Shown here in pieces: positions 28,325 through 37,286 of a stretch of DNA of 64,000 nt. The DNA lies in contig CAJXZG010000018.1 of NCBI GenBank assembly GCA_913063265.1, positions 1 through 64,000 of the forward strand, read 5' to 3'. Positions within the stretch are counted from its first letter, which is position 1, and every line of letters starts with the position of its first letter. Both the position numbers and the translations under genes were made by a program. The DNA is from an uncultured Prolixibacteraceae bacterium. GTDB lineage: Bacteria; Bacteroidota; Bacteroidia; Bacteroidales; Prolixibacteraceae. The notes below the pieces were generated by a model. The model worked only from the letters and a program-made list of their open reading frames with translations. It was not told the origin of the DNA and ran no database searches.

Positions 28325-29305
28325 ATGAAAAATTTCTGGAGAGAATTTAAAGGCCCCGTTTTTTCGCTTGCCCCAATGGAGGATGTTACCGATACCGTTT
28401 TTCGCGAAATAGTTATGGGCATGTCGGCTCCCGGAAAACTTCATGCGGTTTTTACTGAATTTACATCGGTTGAAGGAATGAATCATCCGGTTGGACGAGA
28501 GCGGGTATCTGAACGGCTAATCGTAAATCAATCTGAACGTGAGATCCTCAAAAAACTAGGGATAAAACTCGTGGCCCAAATCTGGGGAAGAAATCCTGAA
28601 ATTTATCACAACATTGCAAAATACATCAGTGATAATTATGATTTTGATGGGATTGATATTAACATGGGTTGCCCGGTAAAAAAGGTGTTTAAAATTGGTG
28701 CATGCAGTGCATTAATTGGCGAGCCCGATTTGGCCAAAGAAATCATTTTAGCTACAAAAGAAGGAACACATCTTCCGGTAAGTGTAAAAACCCGAACAGG
28801 TATTAAGGAGCATCAAACCGAAGAATGGATTTCTCAATTGCTTGAAGTAAATCCGGCAGCAATAATTTTGCACGGAAGAACCCAACGTATGCAAGGTGAA
28901 GGAGATGCTAATTGGGAAGAAATAAAAAAAGCTGTTGAACTTCGGAATAAAGTAAATCCTGAAATTCCTTTCCATGGAAACGGGGATGTGTTTTCGTATG
29001 AAGATGGTTTGCAAAAAGTTAAAGAAACCGGAGTAGATGGAGTGATGATTGGACGTGGAATTTTTCAAAACCCATGGTTTTTTGATCCTTCAAAAACTGA
29101 AATCTCAAAAAAAGATAGAATTAATAAACTAATTGACCACACGAAACTTTTTGAAAAGACGTGGAGCCCCAATAAAAACTTCAATATTCTAAAAAGATTC
29201 TACAAAATCTACCTCAATAGTTTTGAAGGAGCCGCCAAAATGAGGGCCGATTTAATGATGGTTAAAAGCTACGATGAGGTTTATAAGTACTTTGATTCAA
29301 AATAA
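28325..29305 (+). CDS. tRNA-dihydrouridine synthase
   Basis: Dus enzymes reduce uridines of tRNA to dihydrouridine with FMN and NADPH. The 326-residue TIM-barrel protein has FSLAPMEDVTDTVFREI at the start, the catalytic-cysteine motif DINMGCPVKKV (Cys116), SVKTRTGI, ILHGRTQRMQGEGDANW, and the FMN-phosphate site GDVFSYEDG with GVMIGRGIFQNPWFF. The motif set is close to DusB, but the position modified cannot be told from sequence alone. The gene is preceded by trhO, so two tRNA modification genes adjoin. Confidence 0.93.
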   Translation: MKNFWREFKGPVFSLAPMEDVTDTVFREIVMGMSAPGKLHAVFTEFTSVEGMNHPVGRERVSERLIVNQSEREILKKLGIKLVAQIWGRNPEIYHNIAKYISDNYDFDGIDINMGCPVKKVFKIGACSALIGEPDLAKEIILATKEGTHLPVSVKTRTGIKEHQTEEWISQLLEVNPAAIILHGRTQRMQGEGDANWEEIKKAVELRNKVNPEIPFHGNGDVFSYEDGLQKVKETGVDGVMIGRGIFQNPWFFDPSKTEISKKDRINKLIDHTKLFEKTWSPNKNFNILKRFYKIYLNSFEGAAKMRADLMMVKSYDEVYKYFDSK

Positions 29306-29638
29306 AATTTCATTACTGTCCGAATAATTTAAAAAAGATTCCTCGCTTCGCCACGGAATGACAGGCTTTGTGTGGTGTTTGGTTTGGGGAGAGGGTGCTT
29401 TGGCGGCTGCGCCGCCAAAGCACCCTCTCCCCAAAGCCCCTCTAAAACTTACTTGTTGTCTTTCTGAGTGCAATGTAATGAAGCGAAAGAATCTTTTCCA
29501 TAATTTATTTATTTATCGTACACTAATGATAAAATTTGCAGAAAAATACTAATCCAATTTAGGGGTTTTTAATTTTTAGTTTGTCGTTAAAGTAATGATA
29601 TTCTAATTTTAACTACTAACAATCTAAAAACCATTATC
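29306..29638. other. 333-bp intergenic region holding a composite repeat
   Basis: Most of this gap is taken by the repeat element at about 29331-29500. The remaining 140 bases before the DUF3795 gene are AT-rich with no clear promoter. An ORF at 29358-29552 is a translation of the palindrome and is not credible. Confidence 0.6.
29331..29500. repeat. Composite intergenic repeat (MITE/REPIN-like) with a 24-bp-arm palindrome in the middle
   Basis: The ends are inverted: the left end reads AAAAGATTCCTCGCTTCG and the right end CGAAAGAATCTTTT, with ACGGAATGACAG and TGTCTTTCTGAGTG inside, sequences that resemble widely dispersed bacterial intergenic repeats. In the centre a perfect inverted repeat with 24-bp arms (29383-29406 and 29412-29435, starting TTTGGGGAGAGGGTGCTTTG) encloses a five-base loop. 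It is far more GC-rich than its surroundings. Confidence 0.7.
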
Positions 29639-30118
29639 ATGAAAGCCAAAACTACTCGCCGCCGGTTTATCGGAAAAAGTGCTATAGCAGGTTGTACACT
29701 CCTGGTTTCCGGAAAACTTTTAGCCTTTTCATTTCCTGAAGACGAAATTCCGAATCCTAAAGAATTAAACTATTGTGCTTACAAATGTCCTGAAAATTGT
29801 CAGTTTCTGGAAGCATCGGTTAAAAACGATGCCGAGCTAAAAAAGAAAGCTTATGATACCTGGAAAATCAAAGAAAGATATAGAGTTGAGTTTGACGAAA
29901 ACACAGCATTTTGTTTTGGTTGTAAAAACACAGAAAAACCTGCAGGAGTGGTGATGACAAATTGCACCGTCAGATCGTGTGCCATTGAAAAGAAATTCGA
30001 TTCATGTATTCAATGTAAGAAACTGGAAACCTGCAATAAGGATTTATGGACTCGTTTCCCTGATTTCCACAAATCAGTAATAAAAATGAGAAAAGTTTAT
30101 TGTGAGAATAAAGCCTGA
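29639..30118 (+). CDS. DUF3795 protein with a twin-arginine-type leader
   Basis: The 159-residue protein starts MKAKTTRRRFIGKSAIAGC, a twin-arginine motif with a short hydrophobic stretch; Cys19 could also be a lipidation site. The mature part has the DUF3795 cysteine pattern: CAYKCPENC, CFGCKN, NCTVRSCAIEKK, CIQCKKLETC. That many paired cysteines, together with Tat export (which carries folded proteins), suggests a metal site, perhaps an iron-sulfur cluster, assembled before export. Function is unknown; most DUF3795 proteins I know of lack an export signal. Confidence 0.75.
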   Translation: MKAKTTRRRFIGKSAIAGCTLLVSGKLLAFSFPEDEIPNPKELNYCAYKCPENCQFLEASVKNDAELKKKAYDTWKIKERYRVEFDENTAFCFGCKNTEKPAGVVMTNCTVRSCAIEKKFDSCIQCKKLETCNKDLWTRFPDFHKSVIKMRKVYCENKA

Positions 30119-30496
30119 ATTTTTATTCTAAAAAATACAATATTGCTTTTTAATAAAATGGAATACAAAAGTTTTGATTTTGTATTCCCAACCTTGCAAA
30201 TAAATGGTTGTATTTAATGGCTAATGCCCTTTTTGCGCGGGTCATTTTTACCCCGGGCTTAAGCCCGGGGCTATTCAAAACCCATTACTTAATTGGCTTT
30301 AGCCATTAAACTTCAAACTTGTTTGGGCATCATTATTCTCAATTATTTCTTAACGATTACACGATTACAGAAACAAAAACCAAAACTGGAACTTCCTAAT
30401 TTTACATTGTAATATATTGAATGAGGATATTCATTTTTAGCTTTTTTATCAAAACGAATCAATTATTTTTATGGTCAATAAAACAATCAATCAAAA
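30119..30496. other. 378-bp intergenic region with hairpin and palindromic element
   Basis: From left to right: a perfect 11-bp hairpin (30160-30188, GGAATACAAAA arms) without a T tract, the repeat element at 30214-30309, then about 185 AT-rich bases leading to the GH9 gene. No convincing promoter box or ORF is seen. Confidence 0.6.
30214..30309. repeat. 96-bp palindromic element with terminal inverted repeats
   Basis: The terminal inverted repeats TTAATGGCTAA (30214-30224) and TTAGCCATTAA (30299-30309) are perfect. Inside is the 20-base perfect palindrome CCCCGGGCTTAAGCCCGGGG at 30251-30270. Such a nested arrangement is typical of small non-autonomous intergenic repeats. Confidence 0.7.
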
Positions 30497-32269
30497 ATGG
30501 CTACAAAAATACTCGTTAACCACCTTGGATTTTTATGTAATTCAACTAAAAAAGTAATTATTGAAAGTGATGTTTCCCTGTCGGAATTTACGGTTCAGGA
30601 CATGGCACTGGTGGATAGCGAAAGTTTTGACGAAGATGAAAACTGGCAGACTGTTTATATCGGGAAACTTGAAAAAGTAAAAGAACGGGATGGTGAGTTT
30701 TTTGTAGGCGATTTTTCTGAGATTACACAGGCGGGTGTGTATTCAGTTGTAATTCCGGAAATAAAAAAACGCAGTTACCAGTTTAATATTTCCGATGGTG
30801 CGTTTCATGATTTACCCTGGTTGTTTGTCGATTTTCTTAACAAATGGCGCGGAACCGGTGAATATGCTTTAAAAATAAAAAGCACAACCGACGATGGAAT
30901 TCGTTCTGATAACGGGGAATACCACCACGTAAAATCAGGTTGGTACGATGCAGGCGATTTAAGAAAATGGATGACCCACTCCAACCTGCCGGCGATTGGG
31001 TTTTACGATTTGTTTGAAAAACTAAAGTTGCACAGAAACTATTTCCACGAGCAAAACCTGTTTGATAATGATTTATTGACCGTTTCTGAAGAAGCTGTCA
31101 ATTGTATTTTGGAAATGCAGGATCCTGAAACCGGAAAAATTTTCGAATGCCTGGGAGCAGGTGGTTTTGGGCGCGCCAATGAAAATATGAGTTGGTGGTA
31201 CGAAAATCATTCGGGTTGTTTGGCCGATAATTCTGATAACCGGTTTACCGATAATAAAATCAATTCGGGTGACGAACGTACCATACGGACTGATTACAAT
31301 GCCCTGATTCAGTATACTTCCATTTATATTTTACTACGTGCACTCCCTCACTACCAAAAGCACATTCCGCAAAAAGCAAATGAAATTTTAGCAGCTGTCA
31401 AACGAATTTGGGAAAATTCACTACTCGAAAGTAAAACAGACGATTTTGAAAAACGAACTGCCATTAAATCATGGAAACTGATGGCAGCCAATGAATTGTT
31501 TAAATCAAAAATAATTGGCGAATCGGAGTTGACAGAAATTGCAAAAAGTCTTTTAAACAACTACAATAAAAATATTTCGTTCTGGTGTATGGATGAAAAA
31601 CTTGATGACCCATATCGGGGGATTTTACATTCTGCACAACCAATCATCGCTTTGTTAAAATTTGTTGAGTTAAATATCTCCGGGAAATTTAACAAGGAAA
31701 TTTCCGCCATTATTTCTGATTGCTGGGAAAACTATATCGAGCCACTTAGTAAAACTTCCGTTTTTGAATACATGCCGTACGGAACCTTTTTTCAACCGGC
31801 TACCGAAGAAGATGTGTACACCCCATTTCAAAACGGATTGGTTTACCGGCGATTTATGCCAGATAATTCTAAACAAAAAATTAACCATGGTTTAAACGGC
31901 CACTATTCAAGTTGGGCACATGCTTTGGCCATTATGAGCAAAGCCTTCTCTAATAGTAAAATGTCGGAATTGGCCTGGAAACAGTTTTTCTGGACACTGG
32001 GAGCCAACAATTTCAACGCCTCATTTATTTCGGGAATAGGGTTTAATAATCCGATGCCACACAGTCGTTTTTTAGGAACTGCAGTCGGTGGTTATTTAAT
32101 TGGCTTTATCGGAAAAACAGACGATCGTGCTTTTGTGGATATGAATGCAAAAGCACAATGGAACTCTACCGAATATTGGGTTACTCCAATTGCCAACTTT
32201 TGTATGGCTTTGGCAGATTTGCTTCCGGTTCAAATAAAACCGGAAACAAAACTGGGATATCGATTATAA
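30497..32269 (+). CDS. Glycoside hydrolase family 9 enzyme without a signal peptide
   Basis: The 590-residue protein opens directly with an Ig-like N-terminal domain ([20 protein letters not shown]), typical of cellulase family 9 proteins of the CelD_N type. The (alpha/alpha)6 catalytic domain begins near residue 110 with [12 protein letters not shown], where Asp151 and Asp154 fit the catalytic-base pair; [12 protein letters not shown] near the C terminus holds a plausible acid glutamate. GH9 enzymes cleave beta-1,4-glucans or act as exo-beta-glucosidases or glucosaminidases. Lack of an export signal points to intracellular hydrolysis of imported oligosaccharides. Its stop overlaps that of folE by six bases. 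Confidence 0.82.
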   Translation: MATKILVNHLGFLCNSTKKVIIESDVSLSEFTVQDMALVDSESFDEDENWQTVYIGKLEKVKERDGEFFVGDFSEITQAGVYSVVIPEIKKRSYQFNISDGAFHDLPWLFVDFLNKWRGTGEYALKIKSTTDDGIRSDNGEYHHVKSGWYDAGDLRKWMTHSNLPAIGFYDLFEKLKLHRNYFHEQNLFDNDLLTVSEEAVNCILEMQDPETGKIFECLGAGGFGRANENMSWWYENHSGCLADNSDNRFTDNKINSGDERTIRTDYNALIQYTSIYILLRALPHYQKHIPQKANEILAAVKRIWENSLLESKTDDFEKRTAIKSWKLMAANELFKSKIIGESELTEIAKSLLNNYNKNISFWCMDEKLDDPYRGILHSAQPIIALLKFVELNISGKFNKEISAIISDCWENYIEPLSKTSVFEYMPYGTFFQPATEEDVYTPFQNGLVYRRFMPDNSKQKINHGLNGHYSSWAHALAIMSKAFSNSKMSELAWKQFFWTLGANNFNASFISGIGFNNPMPHSRFLGTAVGGYLIGFIGKTDDRAFVDMNAKAQWNSTEYWVTPIANFCMALADLLPVQIKPETKLGYRL

Positions 32270-32998
32270 ATCGAGATATTTTAAAAACTCTTCGCGGGTT
32301 TCCTTTTGATTAAATTTTCCACTGTATTCTGCCGTAACCGTGCTACTACTTTCGTCCTGAATACCGCGTGATGAAACACACATGTGTTTTGCATCGATCA
32401 CTACCGCCACATCATCGGTTTTGAGAATTGATCTTAATTCATTGGCGATTTGTACAGTTAATCTTTCCTGAACCTGCGGTCGACGTGCGTAATAATCGAC
32501 AATCCGGTTAATCTTACTTAAACCAATTACTTCGCCATTCGAAATGTAGGCCACATGTGCTTTCCCCACAATGGGCAGAAAGTGATGCTCGCAGGTAGAA
32601 TTCATATTGATATTCTTTTCTACCAGCATTTCGTTGTACCTGAATTTGTTTTCGAACACAGAAATTTTTGGCTTGTTTTCAGGATTGAGGCCATAGAAAA
32701 TTTCTTTAATAAACATTTTGGCTACACGATGAGGCGTTCCTCTTAAACTATCATCAGTCAAATCCAGCCCCATAGTTTCCATAATGTCTTTGAATTTACC
32801 TTCGATGATACTCATTTTTTGCTCATCAGTTATATCAAATGCATCTGTACGCATGGGCGTATCTACCGATGTGCTTATGTGGTTATCTCCAAATAGTTCA
32901 AAGTCTTCTATCTCAATTGTACTGTGGCCATTACCGTTTACTTTGGCCGTACCATTTGTTTTACCATTTACTTTTTTAAAAATAATTTCGTCTTGCAT
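32264..32998 (-). CDS. folE: GTP cyclohydrolase I
   Basis: FolE converts GTP to 7,8-dihydroneopterin triphosphate, the first step of folate and pterin synthesis. The 244-residue protein has a poorly conserved, Asn/Gly-rich N-terminal extension (about 1-55) before the catalytic core. Zinc ligands are visible as Cys136 and His139 in STCEHHFLP and Cys207 in [18 protein letters not shown] is the other family signature. The gene is convergent with the GH9 gene, sharing the self-complementary TTATAA in which both stop codons lie. Confidence 0.95.
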   Translation of the reverse strand: MQDEIIFKKVNGKTNGTAKVNGNGHSTIEIEDFELFGDNHISTSVDTPMRTDAFDITDEQKMSIIEGKFKDIMETMGLDLTDDSLRGTPHRVAKMFIKEIFYGLNPENKPKISVFENKFRYNEMLVEKNINMNSTCEHHFLPIVGKAHVAYISNGEVIGLSKINRIVDYYARRPQVQERLTVQIANELRSILKTDDVAVVIDAKHMCVSSRGIQDESSSTVTAEYSGKFNQKETREEFLKYLDL

Positions 32999-33174
32999 AG
33001 CTTTCGTATTTTGTTTCCGCCAGCGGAATGTTATTAGTTTTTAAACACAAAAGCATAAACAGACAAAAAAGTATTTTGTTTAAATTATTGCAATAAATAA
33101 TTAAACAAACTTGAATTTGAAGGTAAAATCACTTAGATTATTTTTGAATTGAGAACTTTGAAATGCCTGATTAT

Positions 33175-34680
33175 CTACTCTTTAATAAACTTTACTGTTT
33201 TTGTTTCATCCAAACAATCAATTTGAATAAAATAAATCCCTGAATTATAATCTTCAAGTTCAACATTAAAGTTGCCATGAGCAGAAACTTCTTCAATTAA
33301 TTTCCCTGTAGAATTATATATCCGTGCATCAACATCGGCCTGAACAGTAAATTTTACGAATAATATATTGGATGCCGGATTTGGAAAAACTTCAATTTCA
33401 TGTTTTGAGTTTTCAATTTTGGGTGCATAAACAGGCTGGCTAACATTAAAAGTAATGGTCCTTCTTATACCTGAGCCAGGATGCATCACCCGGACCACTG
33501 AAGAACCTTCTGCTAATCCAATTACTGCTGTACTATCTGAATTGAATTTTAAGATTTCTTTACTCTGAAGCAAAAGCATTGAATATGATTTATCTGCTGC
33601 ATTTACAGGAGCCATGATTACTTCAATCGTAGCAGAATCGCCAATACTCAAATTTGTTGTATTGGTAACCAATTCAAGACCTGTTACCGGAACAATACTA
33701 TCGGTATAAAACGATGCAGGTCTTTCTGAACTTCGCATCAAACTATAGGGATGATCAAAAGCCAAAATTTCAGAATGTACAGTTTCCCAATTACCAAATT
33801 TCCCGTCAGTGGTAACATCCAGATTGGGTTTACAGTGCCCGTTACTCATCATTCCCCACGACCAAATTAACCAACCAATCTCATTTTCCCCACTCACTTT
33901 TAATCCGGTTTTATAATCCAGAATCCTGCATTGCGGATAGGCAGTTGGAGAAGGCCCCTCTCCTATGATTATAGGCATATTATTGTTAACAGACTCGTTG
34001 GCTATTCGCTGATAATTTGCAGGACTTGACCAATAAGAATGTGCCGAAAAAATAACATTTTTTAGTGGATCATATTCCAGTAATTCTTCCCAGGTATCAA
34101 ATAAAACATCCACATTTTGTCCCCAGGTTGGTGCATCAATTACAATGGGTACAGTATACCCCCATCCCCTCAGCGAGTCAATCGCCTTTTTATATCCTGT
34201 TAAAAACATGGCACTGGTTACACTGCCGTTTCCTACTTCGTTTCCGACATTTAAAAGAGTCCATTTTTTGTTTTTTTGAATGGCGTTAAAAATTATCGGA
34301 TTTTTCCAAAACATTATACAATCATCCAATTTGCCCCATTCACCTGTGGCATCATGACATTCAGGCATTGCAATCATTTTATTGGCCACACAATTATCGA
34401 TATTTTTAGCAAGTCTTGAGGCATCGCCATTTATCATCCACATGATTCGTACACAGTTGGCTCCTGTTTTTGCAATTTCCGGATGAGTCCAGCTACCCGC
34501 ATTATCAGAGGACCAAACAAACATTTCATTAACCCCACGTAAAATTACTTTTTCACCGGCTGCGGAATAGATGTGCCGGCCATCCACATACATGGTATCG
34601 CCTTGCGAAAAACTAAATTTAGAGATGAACGAAAGAATAACAAAAAACAGAAAACCTGCCTGGTTAGATTTAGTAATCAT
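33175..34680 (-). CDS. Secreted GH5-family glycoside hydrolase with Ig-like domain and T9SS sorting domain
   Basis: The 501-residue protein has a signal peptide (about 1-26). A cellulase-type TIM barrel (about 30-315) carries the acid/base glutamate Glu148 in LLNVGNEVG and the nucleophile Glu241 in IIIGEGPSP, with HDATGEW and SAHSYW as further active-site strands; this layout resembles GH5 mannanase/endoglucanase groups. A BIG2-like Ig domain (about 333-413) and a type A T9SS C-terminal domain (from EVFPNPASN) follow. It is thus exported to the cell surface or medium to cut beta-mannan or beta-glucan. A TATCTTTG -7 box lies at 34715-34708. Confidence 0.85.
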   Translation of the reverse strand: MITKSNQAGFLFFVILSFISKFSFSQGDTMYVDGRHIYSAAGEKVILRGVNEMFVWSSDNAGSWTHPEIAKTGANCVRIMWMINGDASRLAKNIDNCVANKMIAMPECHDATGEWGKLDDCIMFWKNPIIFNAIQKNKKWTLLNVGNEVGNGSVTSAMFLTGYKKAIDSLRGWGYTVPIVIDAPTWGQNVDVLFDTWEELLEYDPLKNVIFSAHSYWSSPANYQRIANESVNNNMPIIIGEGPSPTAYPQCRILDYKTGLKVSGENEIGWLIWSWGMMSNGHCKPNLDVTTDGKFGNWETVHSEILAFDHPYSLMRSSERPASFYTDSIVPVTGLELVTNTTNLSIGDSATIEVIMAPVNAADKSYSMLLLQSKEILKFNSDSTAVIGLAEGSSVVRVMHPGSGIRRTITFNVSQPVYAPKIENSKHEIEVFPNPASNILFVKFTVQADVDARIYNSTGKLIEEVSAHGNFNVELEDYNSGIYFIQIDCLDETKTVKFIKE

Positions 34681-34788
34681 TTTTAAACTGATTGAGATTT
34701 AGGTAGCCAAAGATAACTTTTATGCCTTTCGAAAATGTGCCCTTTGACAAGAAATCTAAAATTTAGAAAGTTTTTAAAGAAATCAGTC

Positions 34789-35499
34789 TTAATCATCCAA
34801 CTGAAAATCTATAGTAGAAACTACACGAACAATTTTAATCTCGGGAGTATTTGCATCACGATCATTGATAGTAAATAGCCCTTGTCTTGCAACCCGGATT
34901 TTTCCTACTTTGGCATTGGAATCCGTTGCAAACTTTTCAGCAACTTCCCTTGCATTTTTTGTAGCTTCTTCAATCATAGACGGTTTAATTTTGTTTAATC
35001 CTGTAAACATATATTCAATGGGCCGCCACTGGTTTTTCGATCCCAGTAATATTCCTTTGGAAATTAATTCGAGTGATTCTGAAAGTGCATTTTGTAAACG
35101 AGGAATATTCGCTGTTCGAATAGTAAACTCAGATTTAGCCACATATCGGAATTCACGGTTCATACTATTGGAATTGTATCTGTCTGCCTGAACATCAAAA
35201 ATGTTTGTTGTACCTTTTGTTAACTCATTTTCCTTAAATCCCTGTGAAATAAAAAAATTATAAACTTCTTCATTTTGTTTTTCAATCTGATTTTTTAAAG
35301 ATTTTAAATCATTTCCTGCAAAGGATATGTTGATAGGCCAAACCGCTAAATCGGCTTTTACTTCCTTTTCCGACAATCCTTTTACCTGCACATACCTGTC
35401 GTATTTTTTACCTGTTTTATGCATGTTACCGATAAAAAATCCTGCAATTAATATAGCAAGGCTTACAATTATCGTTTTTATCCAGTCTAAGTTTTTCAT
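34789..35499 (-). CDS. SIMPL-domain (DUF541) protein, membrane-anchored
   Basis: The 236-residue protein has one N-terminal transmembrane helix (about 9-27) followed by a periplasmic SIMPL domain: YVQVKGLSEKEVKADLAVWPI at the start, then repeated helix-strand units, ending KIVRVVSTIDFQLDD. SIMPL/DUF541 proteins form oligomeric rings in the envelope (BP26/OMP28 type), with no agreed biochemical function. The gene is divergent from apbE. Confidence 0.85.
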   Translation of the reverse strand: MKNLDWIKTIIVSLAILIAGFFIGNMHKTGKKYDRYVQVKGLSEKEVKADLAVWPINISFAGNDLKSLKNQIEKQNEEVYNFFISQGFKENELTKGTTNIFDVQADRYNSNSMNREFRYVAKSEFTIRTANIPRLQNALSESLELISKGILLGSKNQWRPIEYMFTGLNKIKPSMIEEATKNAREVAEKFATDSNAKVGKIRVARQGLFTINDRDANTPEIKIVRVVSTIDFQLDD

Positions 35500-35678
35500 A
35501 TGATAATGTTATAATCGATTCTACCTGATTTTTTGAAATACAATGGATTAAAGTTACGTAAACAATTTATACAAAACTGAATAATTAGCTTAATAAATAA
35601 TCTGACTTGAATATCCTTTAAAACTTCATTTATCTGCTTTCAATTTTATAATTTCGCTGCAAATTCAATCATATAAAA

Positions 35679-36677
35679 ATGAAACAAGTTTTACTGATAG
35701 TTATATCCTTTTTGATTATTTCTGCCTGTGAAAAATCACCATCAAAATACATATATAACAAAGGTTTTATCTATGGAACAGTTTACAGCATAATTTACGA
35801 AAGTCCGGATGGGAAAGACTTCGAGGACGAGATAAATAAAAAACTTAAAGAATATACCATGATTTTTTCAACTTACGAGAAAGAATCAACCATTTCGAAA
35901 ATTAATAATAATGAAGCTGTAGAAATTGGAGAAGAATTCCTATCCTGTTTTAAACGTTCGATGGAAATTTCAGAAATCACCAATGGTGCTTTCGATATTA
36001 CAGCAGGGCCGATGGTTAATGCCTGGGGTTTTGGACCAGACAAAAAGTTAAAAATGGACCAGGCAAAAGTGGATAGTTTAACTGCAATTACAGGTTACCA
36101 AAAAATTGAAATGGAGAACGGGGAAATAATAAAACAAAACCCGGATATGAAACTTGACATGAGCGCCATTGCCAAAGGATTTACAAGCGATTTAATAGCT
36201 TCTTTTTTAATTGAAAAAGCTTGTGAAAATTATTTGGTTGAAATTGGTGGTGAAGTAGTTGCAAAAGGAGTAAATGAAAGAGGTAATACCTGGACTGTTG
36301 GTATTAGTAAACCCGATGAAGATTTAATGGTTTCAAATTCAGAACTTCAGGCAAAAATAAAACTACCTGATAATGCATTGGCAACTTCCGGGAATTACAG
36401 AAACTTTTACGAGGAGGATGGAAAAAAATATGCTCACACCATCGACCCAAAAACCGGATATCCGGTACAGCATAGTTTGTTAAGTGCAACAGTTTTGGCA
36501 AAAGATTGTATGACAGCCGATGCTTTTGCTACTGCATTTATGGTAATGGGACATGAAACCGGAATTGAACTCGCACGGAGTATTCCTGAAATTGAAGTAT
36601 TGTTTATTTATTCAGATGAAAGGGGAAATAACCAAATTTATATGTCGGAAGGTTTTGAAGAGTTTGTGGTGAATTGA
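35679..36677 (+). CDS. apbE: FAD:protein FMN transferase lipoprotein
   Basis: ApbE transfers FMN from FAD to a threonine or serine of proteins such as NqrB, NqrC or RnfG. The 332-residue protein has a lipoprotein signal (MKQVLLIVISFLIISAC), then GAFDITAGPMVNAWGFG, DMSAIAKGFTSDLIAS, LVEIGGEVVAKG, and the C-terminal HTIDPKTGYPVQH and DCMTADAFATAFMVMG, which contain the Mg2+ and flavin site of the family. It is convergent with a small membrane protein gene that may share its pathway. No Nqr or Rnf gene is in the window. Confidence 0.94.
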   Translation: MKQVLLIVISFLIISACEKSPSKYIYNKGFIYGTVYSIIYESPDGKDFEDEINKKLKEYTMIFSTYEKESTISKINNNEAVEIGEEFLSCFKRSMEISEITNGAFDITAGPMVNAWGFGPDKKLKMDQAKVDSLTAITGYQKIEMENGEIIKQNPDMKLDMSAIAKGFTSDLIASFLIEKACENYLVEIGGEVVAKGVNERGNTWTVGISKPDEDLMVSNSELQAKIKLPDNALATSGNYRNFYEEDGKKYAHTIDPKTGYPVQHSLLSATVLAKDCMTADAFATAFMVMGHETGIELARSIPEIEVLFIYSDERGNNQIYMSEGFEEFVVN

Positions 36678-36744
36678 TTCCGATTTCAAAATACAAAACA
36701 TTCATAATTTCCGGGAATAACCAATATTAATGAAAATGAATTTG

Positions 36745-36830
36745 ACACATCCTTTTTTGACCCCCTTTTATCCCCCAAGGGGGGAAAATTCCTCTCCGGC
36801 CAAATGGCTGAAGGTTGGGTGGGGCCATTA
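36745..36830. repeat. CCCCCAAGGGGG-containing intergenic repeat
   Basis: The segment TTTTTGACCCCCTTTTATCC runs into CCCCCAAGGGGG and then a GC-rich stretch (CTCCGGCCAAATGGCTG, GGTTGGGTGGGGCC). This composition is foreign to the AT-rich surroundings and resembles dispersed repeats known from Bacteroidota. An ORF at 36730-36975 that reads through it is spurious. Confidence 0.5.
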
Positions 36831-36864
36831 TTTGTATCTAAAACAACAGACATTCAGTCACAAA

Positions 36865-36889
36865 AAAACCGGCTATTCACCGGTTTTTA
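36865..36889. terminator. Intrinsic terminator with the stop codon of the minus-strand gene inside its loop
   Basis: AAAACCGG (36865-36872) pairs with CCGGTTTT (36880-36887) around a seven-base loop. On the minus strand it is followed by a run of seven T residues, so it terminates the small membrane protein gene, whose TAG (36873-36875) lies in the loop. It can also act on plus-strand readthrough from apbE. Confidence 0.8.
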
Positions 36890-37121
36890 TATCTGAAGCA
36901 AATTTAAGCTTTTCAAATTGTACTTTTCTCCAGGCCTTTCGTTGTTCAATTTTATCCTGTGTTTGCCAACAATGAACACCCTGACGTTTCAGGTGTTTAT
37001 TCCCGCTTACATGCGTATTTGGGAATTTTCCGCCTTTTTTAATCAACATTCGAATGGCCATGGCAACCATTCCAATCCCCAAAACAACTACCGCCAGTAA
37101 AATAACTTTTAAAATTTCCAT
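36873..37121 (-). CDS. Small single-span membrane protein, possibly NqrM-like
   Basis: The 82-residue protein has one N-terminal transmembrane helix (about 4-27), then IRMLIKKGGKFPNTHVSGN and a single cysteine in GVHCWQTQD, and a basic helical tail. The plan (helix, basic loop with GGKF, cysteine-containing tail) recalls small membrane proteins that lie beside apbE in Bacteroidota and act, or are proposed to act, in maturation of Na+-pumping NADH:quinone reductase (NqrM). Canonical NqrM carries more cysteines, so this identity is a guess from layout and neighbour. Confidence 0.6.
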   Translation of the reverse strand: MEILKVILLAVVVLGIGMVAMAIRMLIKKGGKFPNTHVSGNKHLKRQGVHCWQTQDKIEQRKAWRKVQFEKLKFASDIKTGE

Positions 37122-37286
37122 CTAATCATTGTTTATTGTCCGCAAAAATAATTCTTTTTATAAAGAATCTCTATAAATATAACCCGTTTAACTGCAAAAT
37201 GTTGGAGTTGGTCTAAAAATTAATTTTAAGCTCACAAATACAATATCCTTTTTGTAAATTTATTGCACACCAAAAAAACTGAAACT

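Noticed and set aside
28042-28422. 126-residue minus-strand ORF
   Set aside because: It crosses the end of trhO, the REP-like repeat and the start of the dihydrouridine synthase gene in antisense; no domain.
29358-29552. 64-residue ORF
   Set aside because: It is a translation of the GC-rich palindrome at 29383-29435 and its flanks.
30160-30188. Perfect 11-bp hairpin considered as a terminator of the DUF3795 gene
   Set aside because: No T tract follows on the plus strand, so I left it as an unassigned hairpin.
32264-32269. Overlapping convergent stop codons (also at 40966-40973 and 46159-46173)
   Set aside because: Short overlaps of convergent genes are common in compact genomes and need no special explanation.
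36730-36975. 81-residue ORF
   Set aside because: It reads through the CCCCCAAGGGGG repeat and the terminator, opposite to the real small membrane protein gene.
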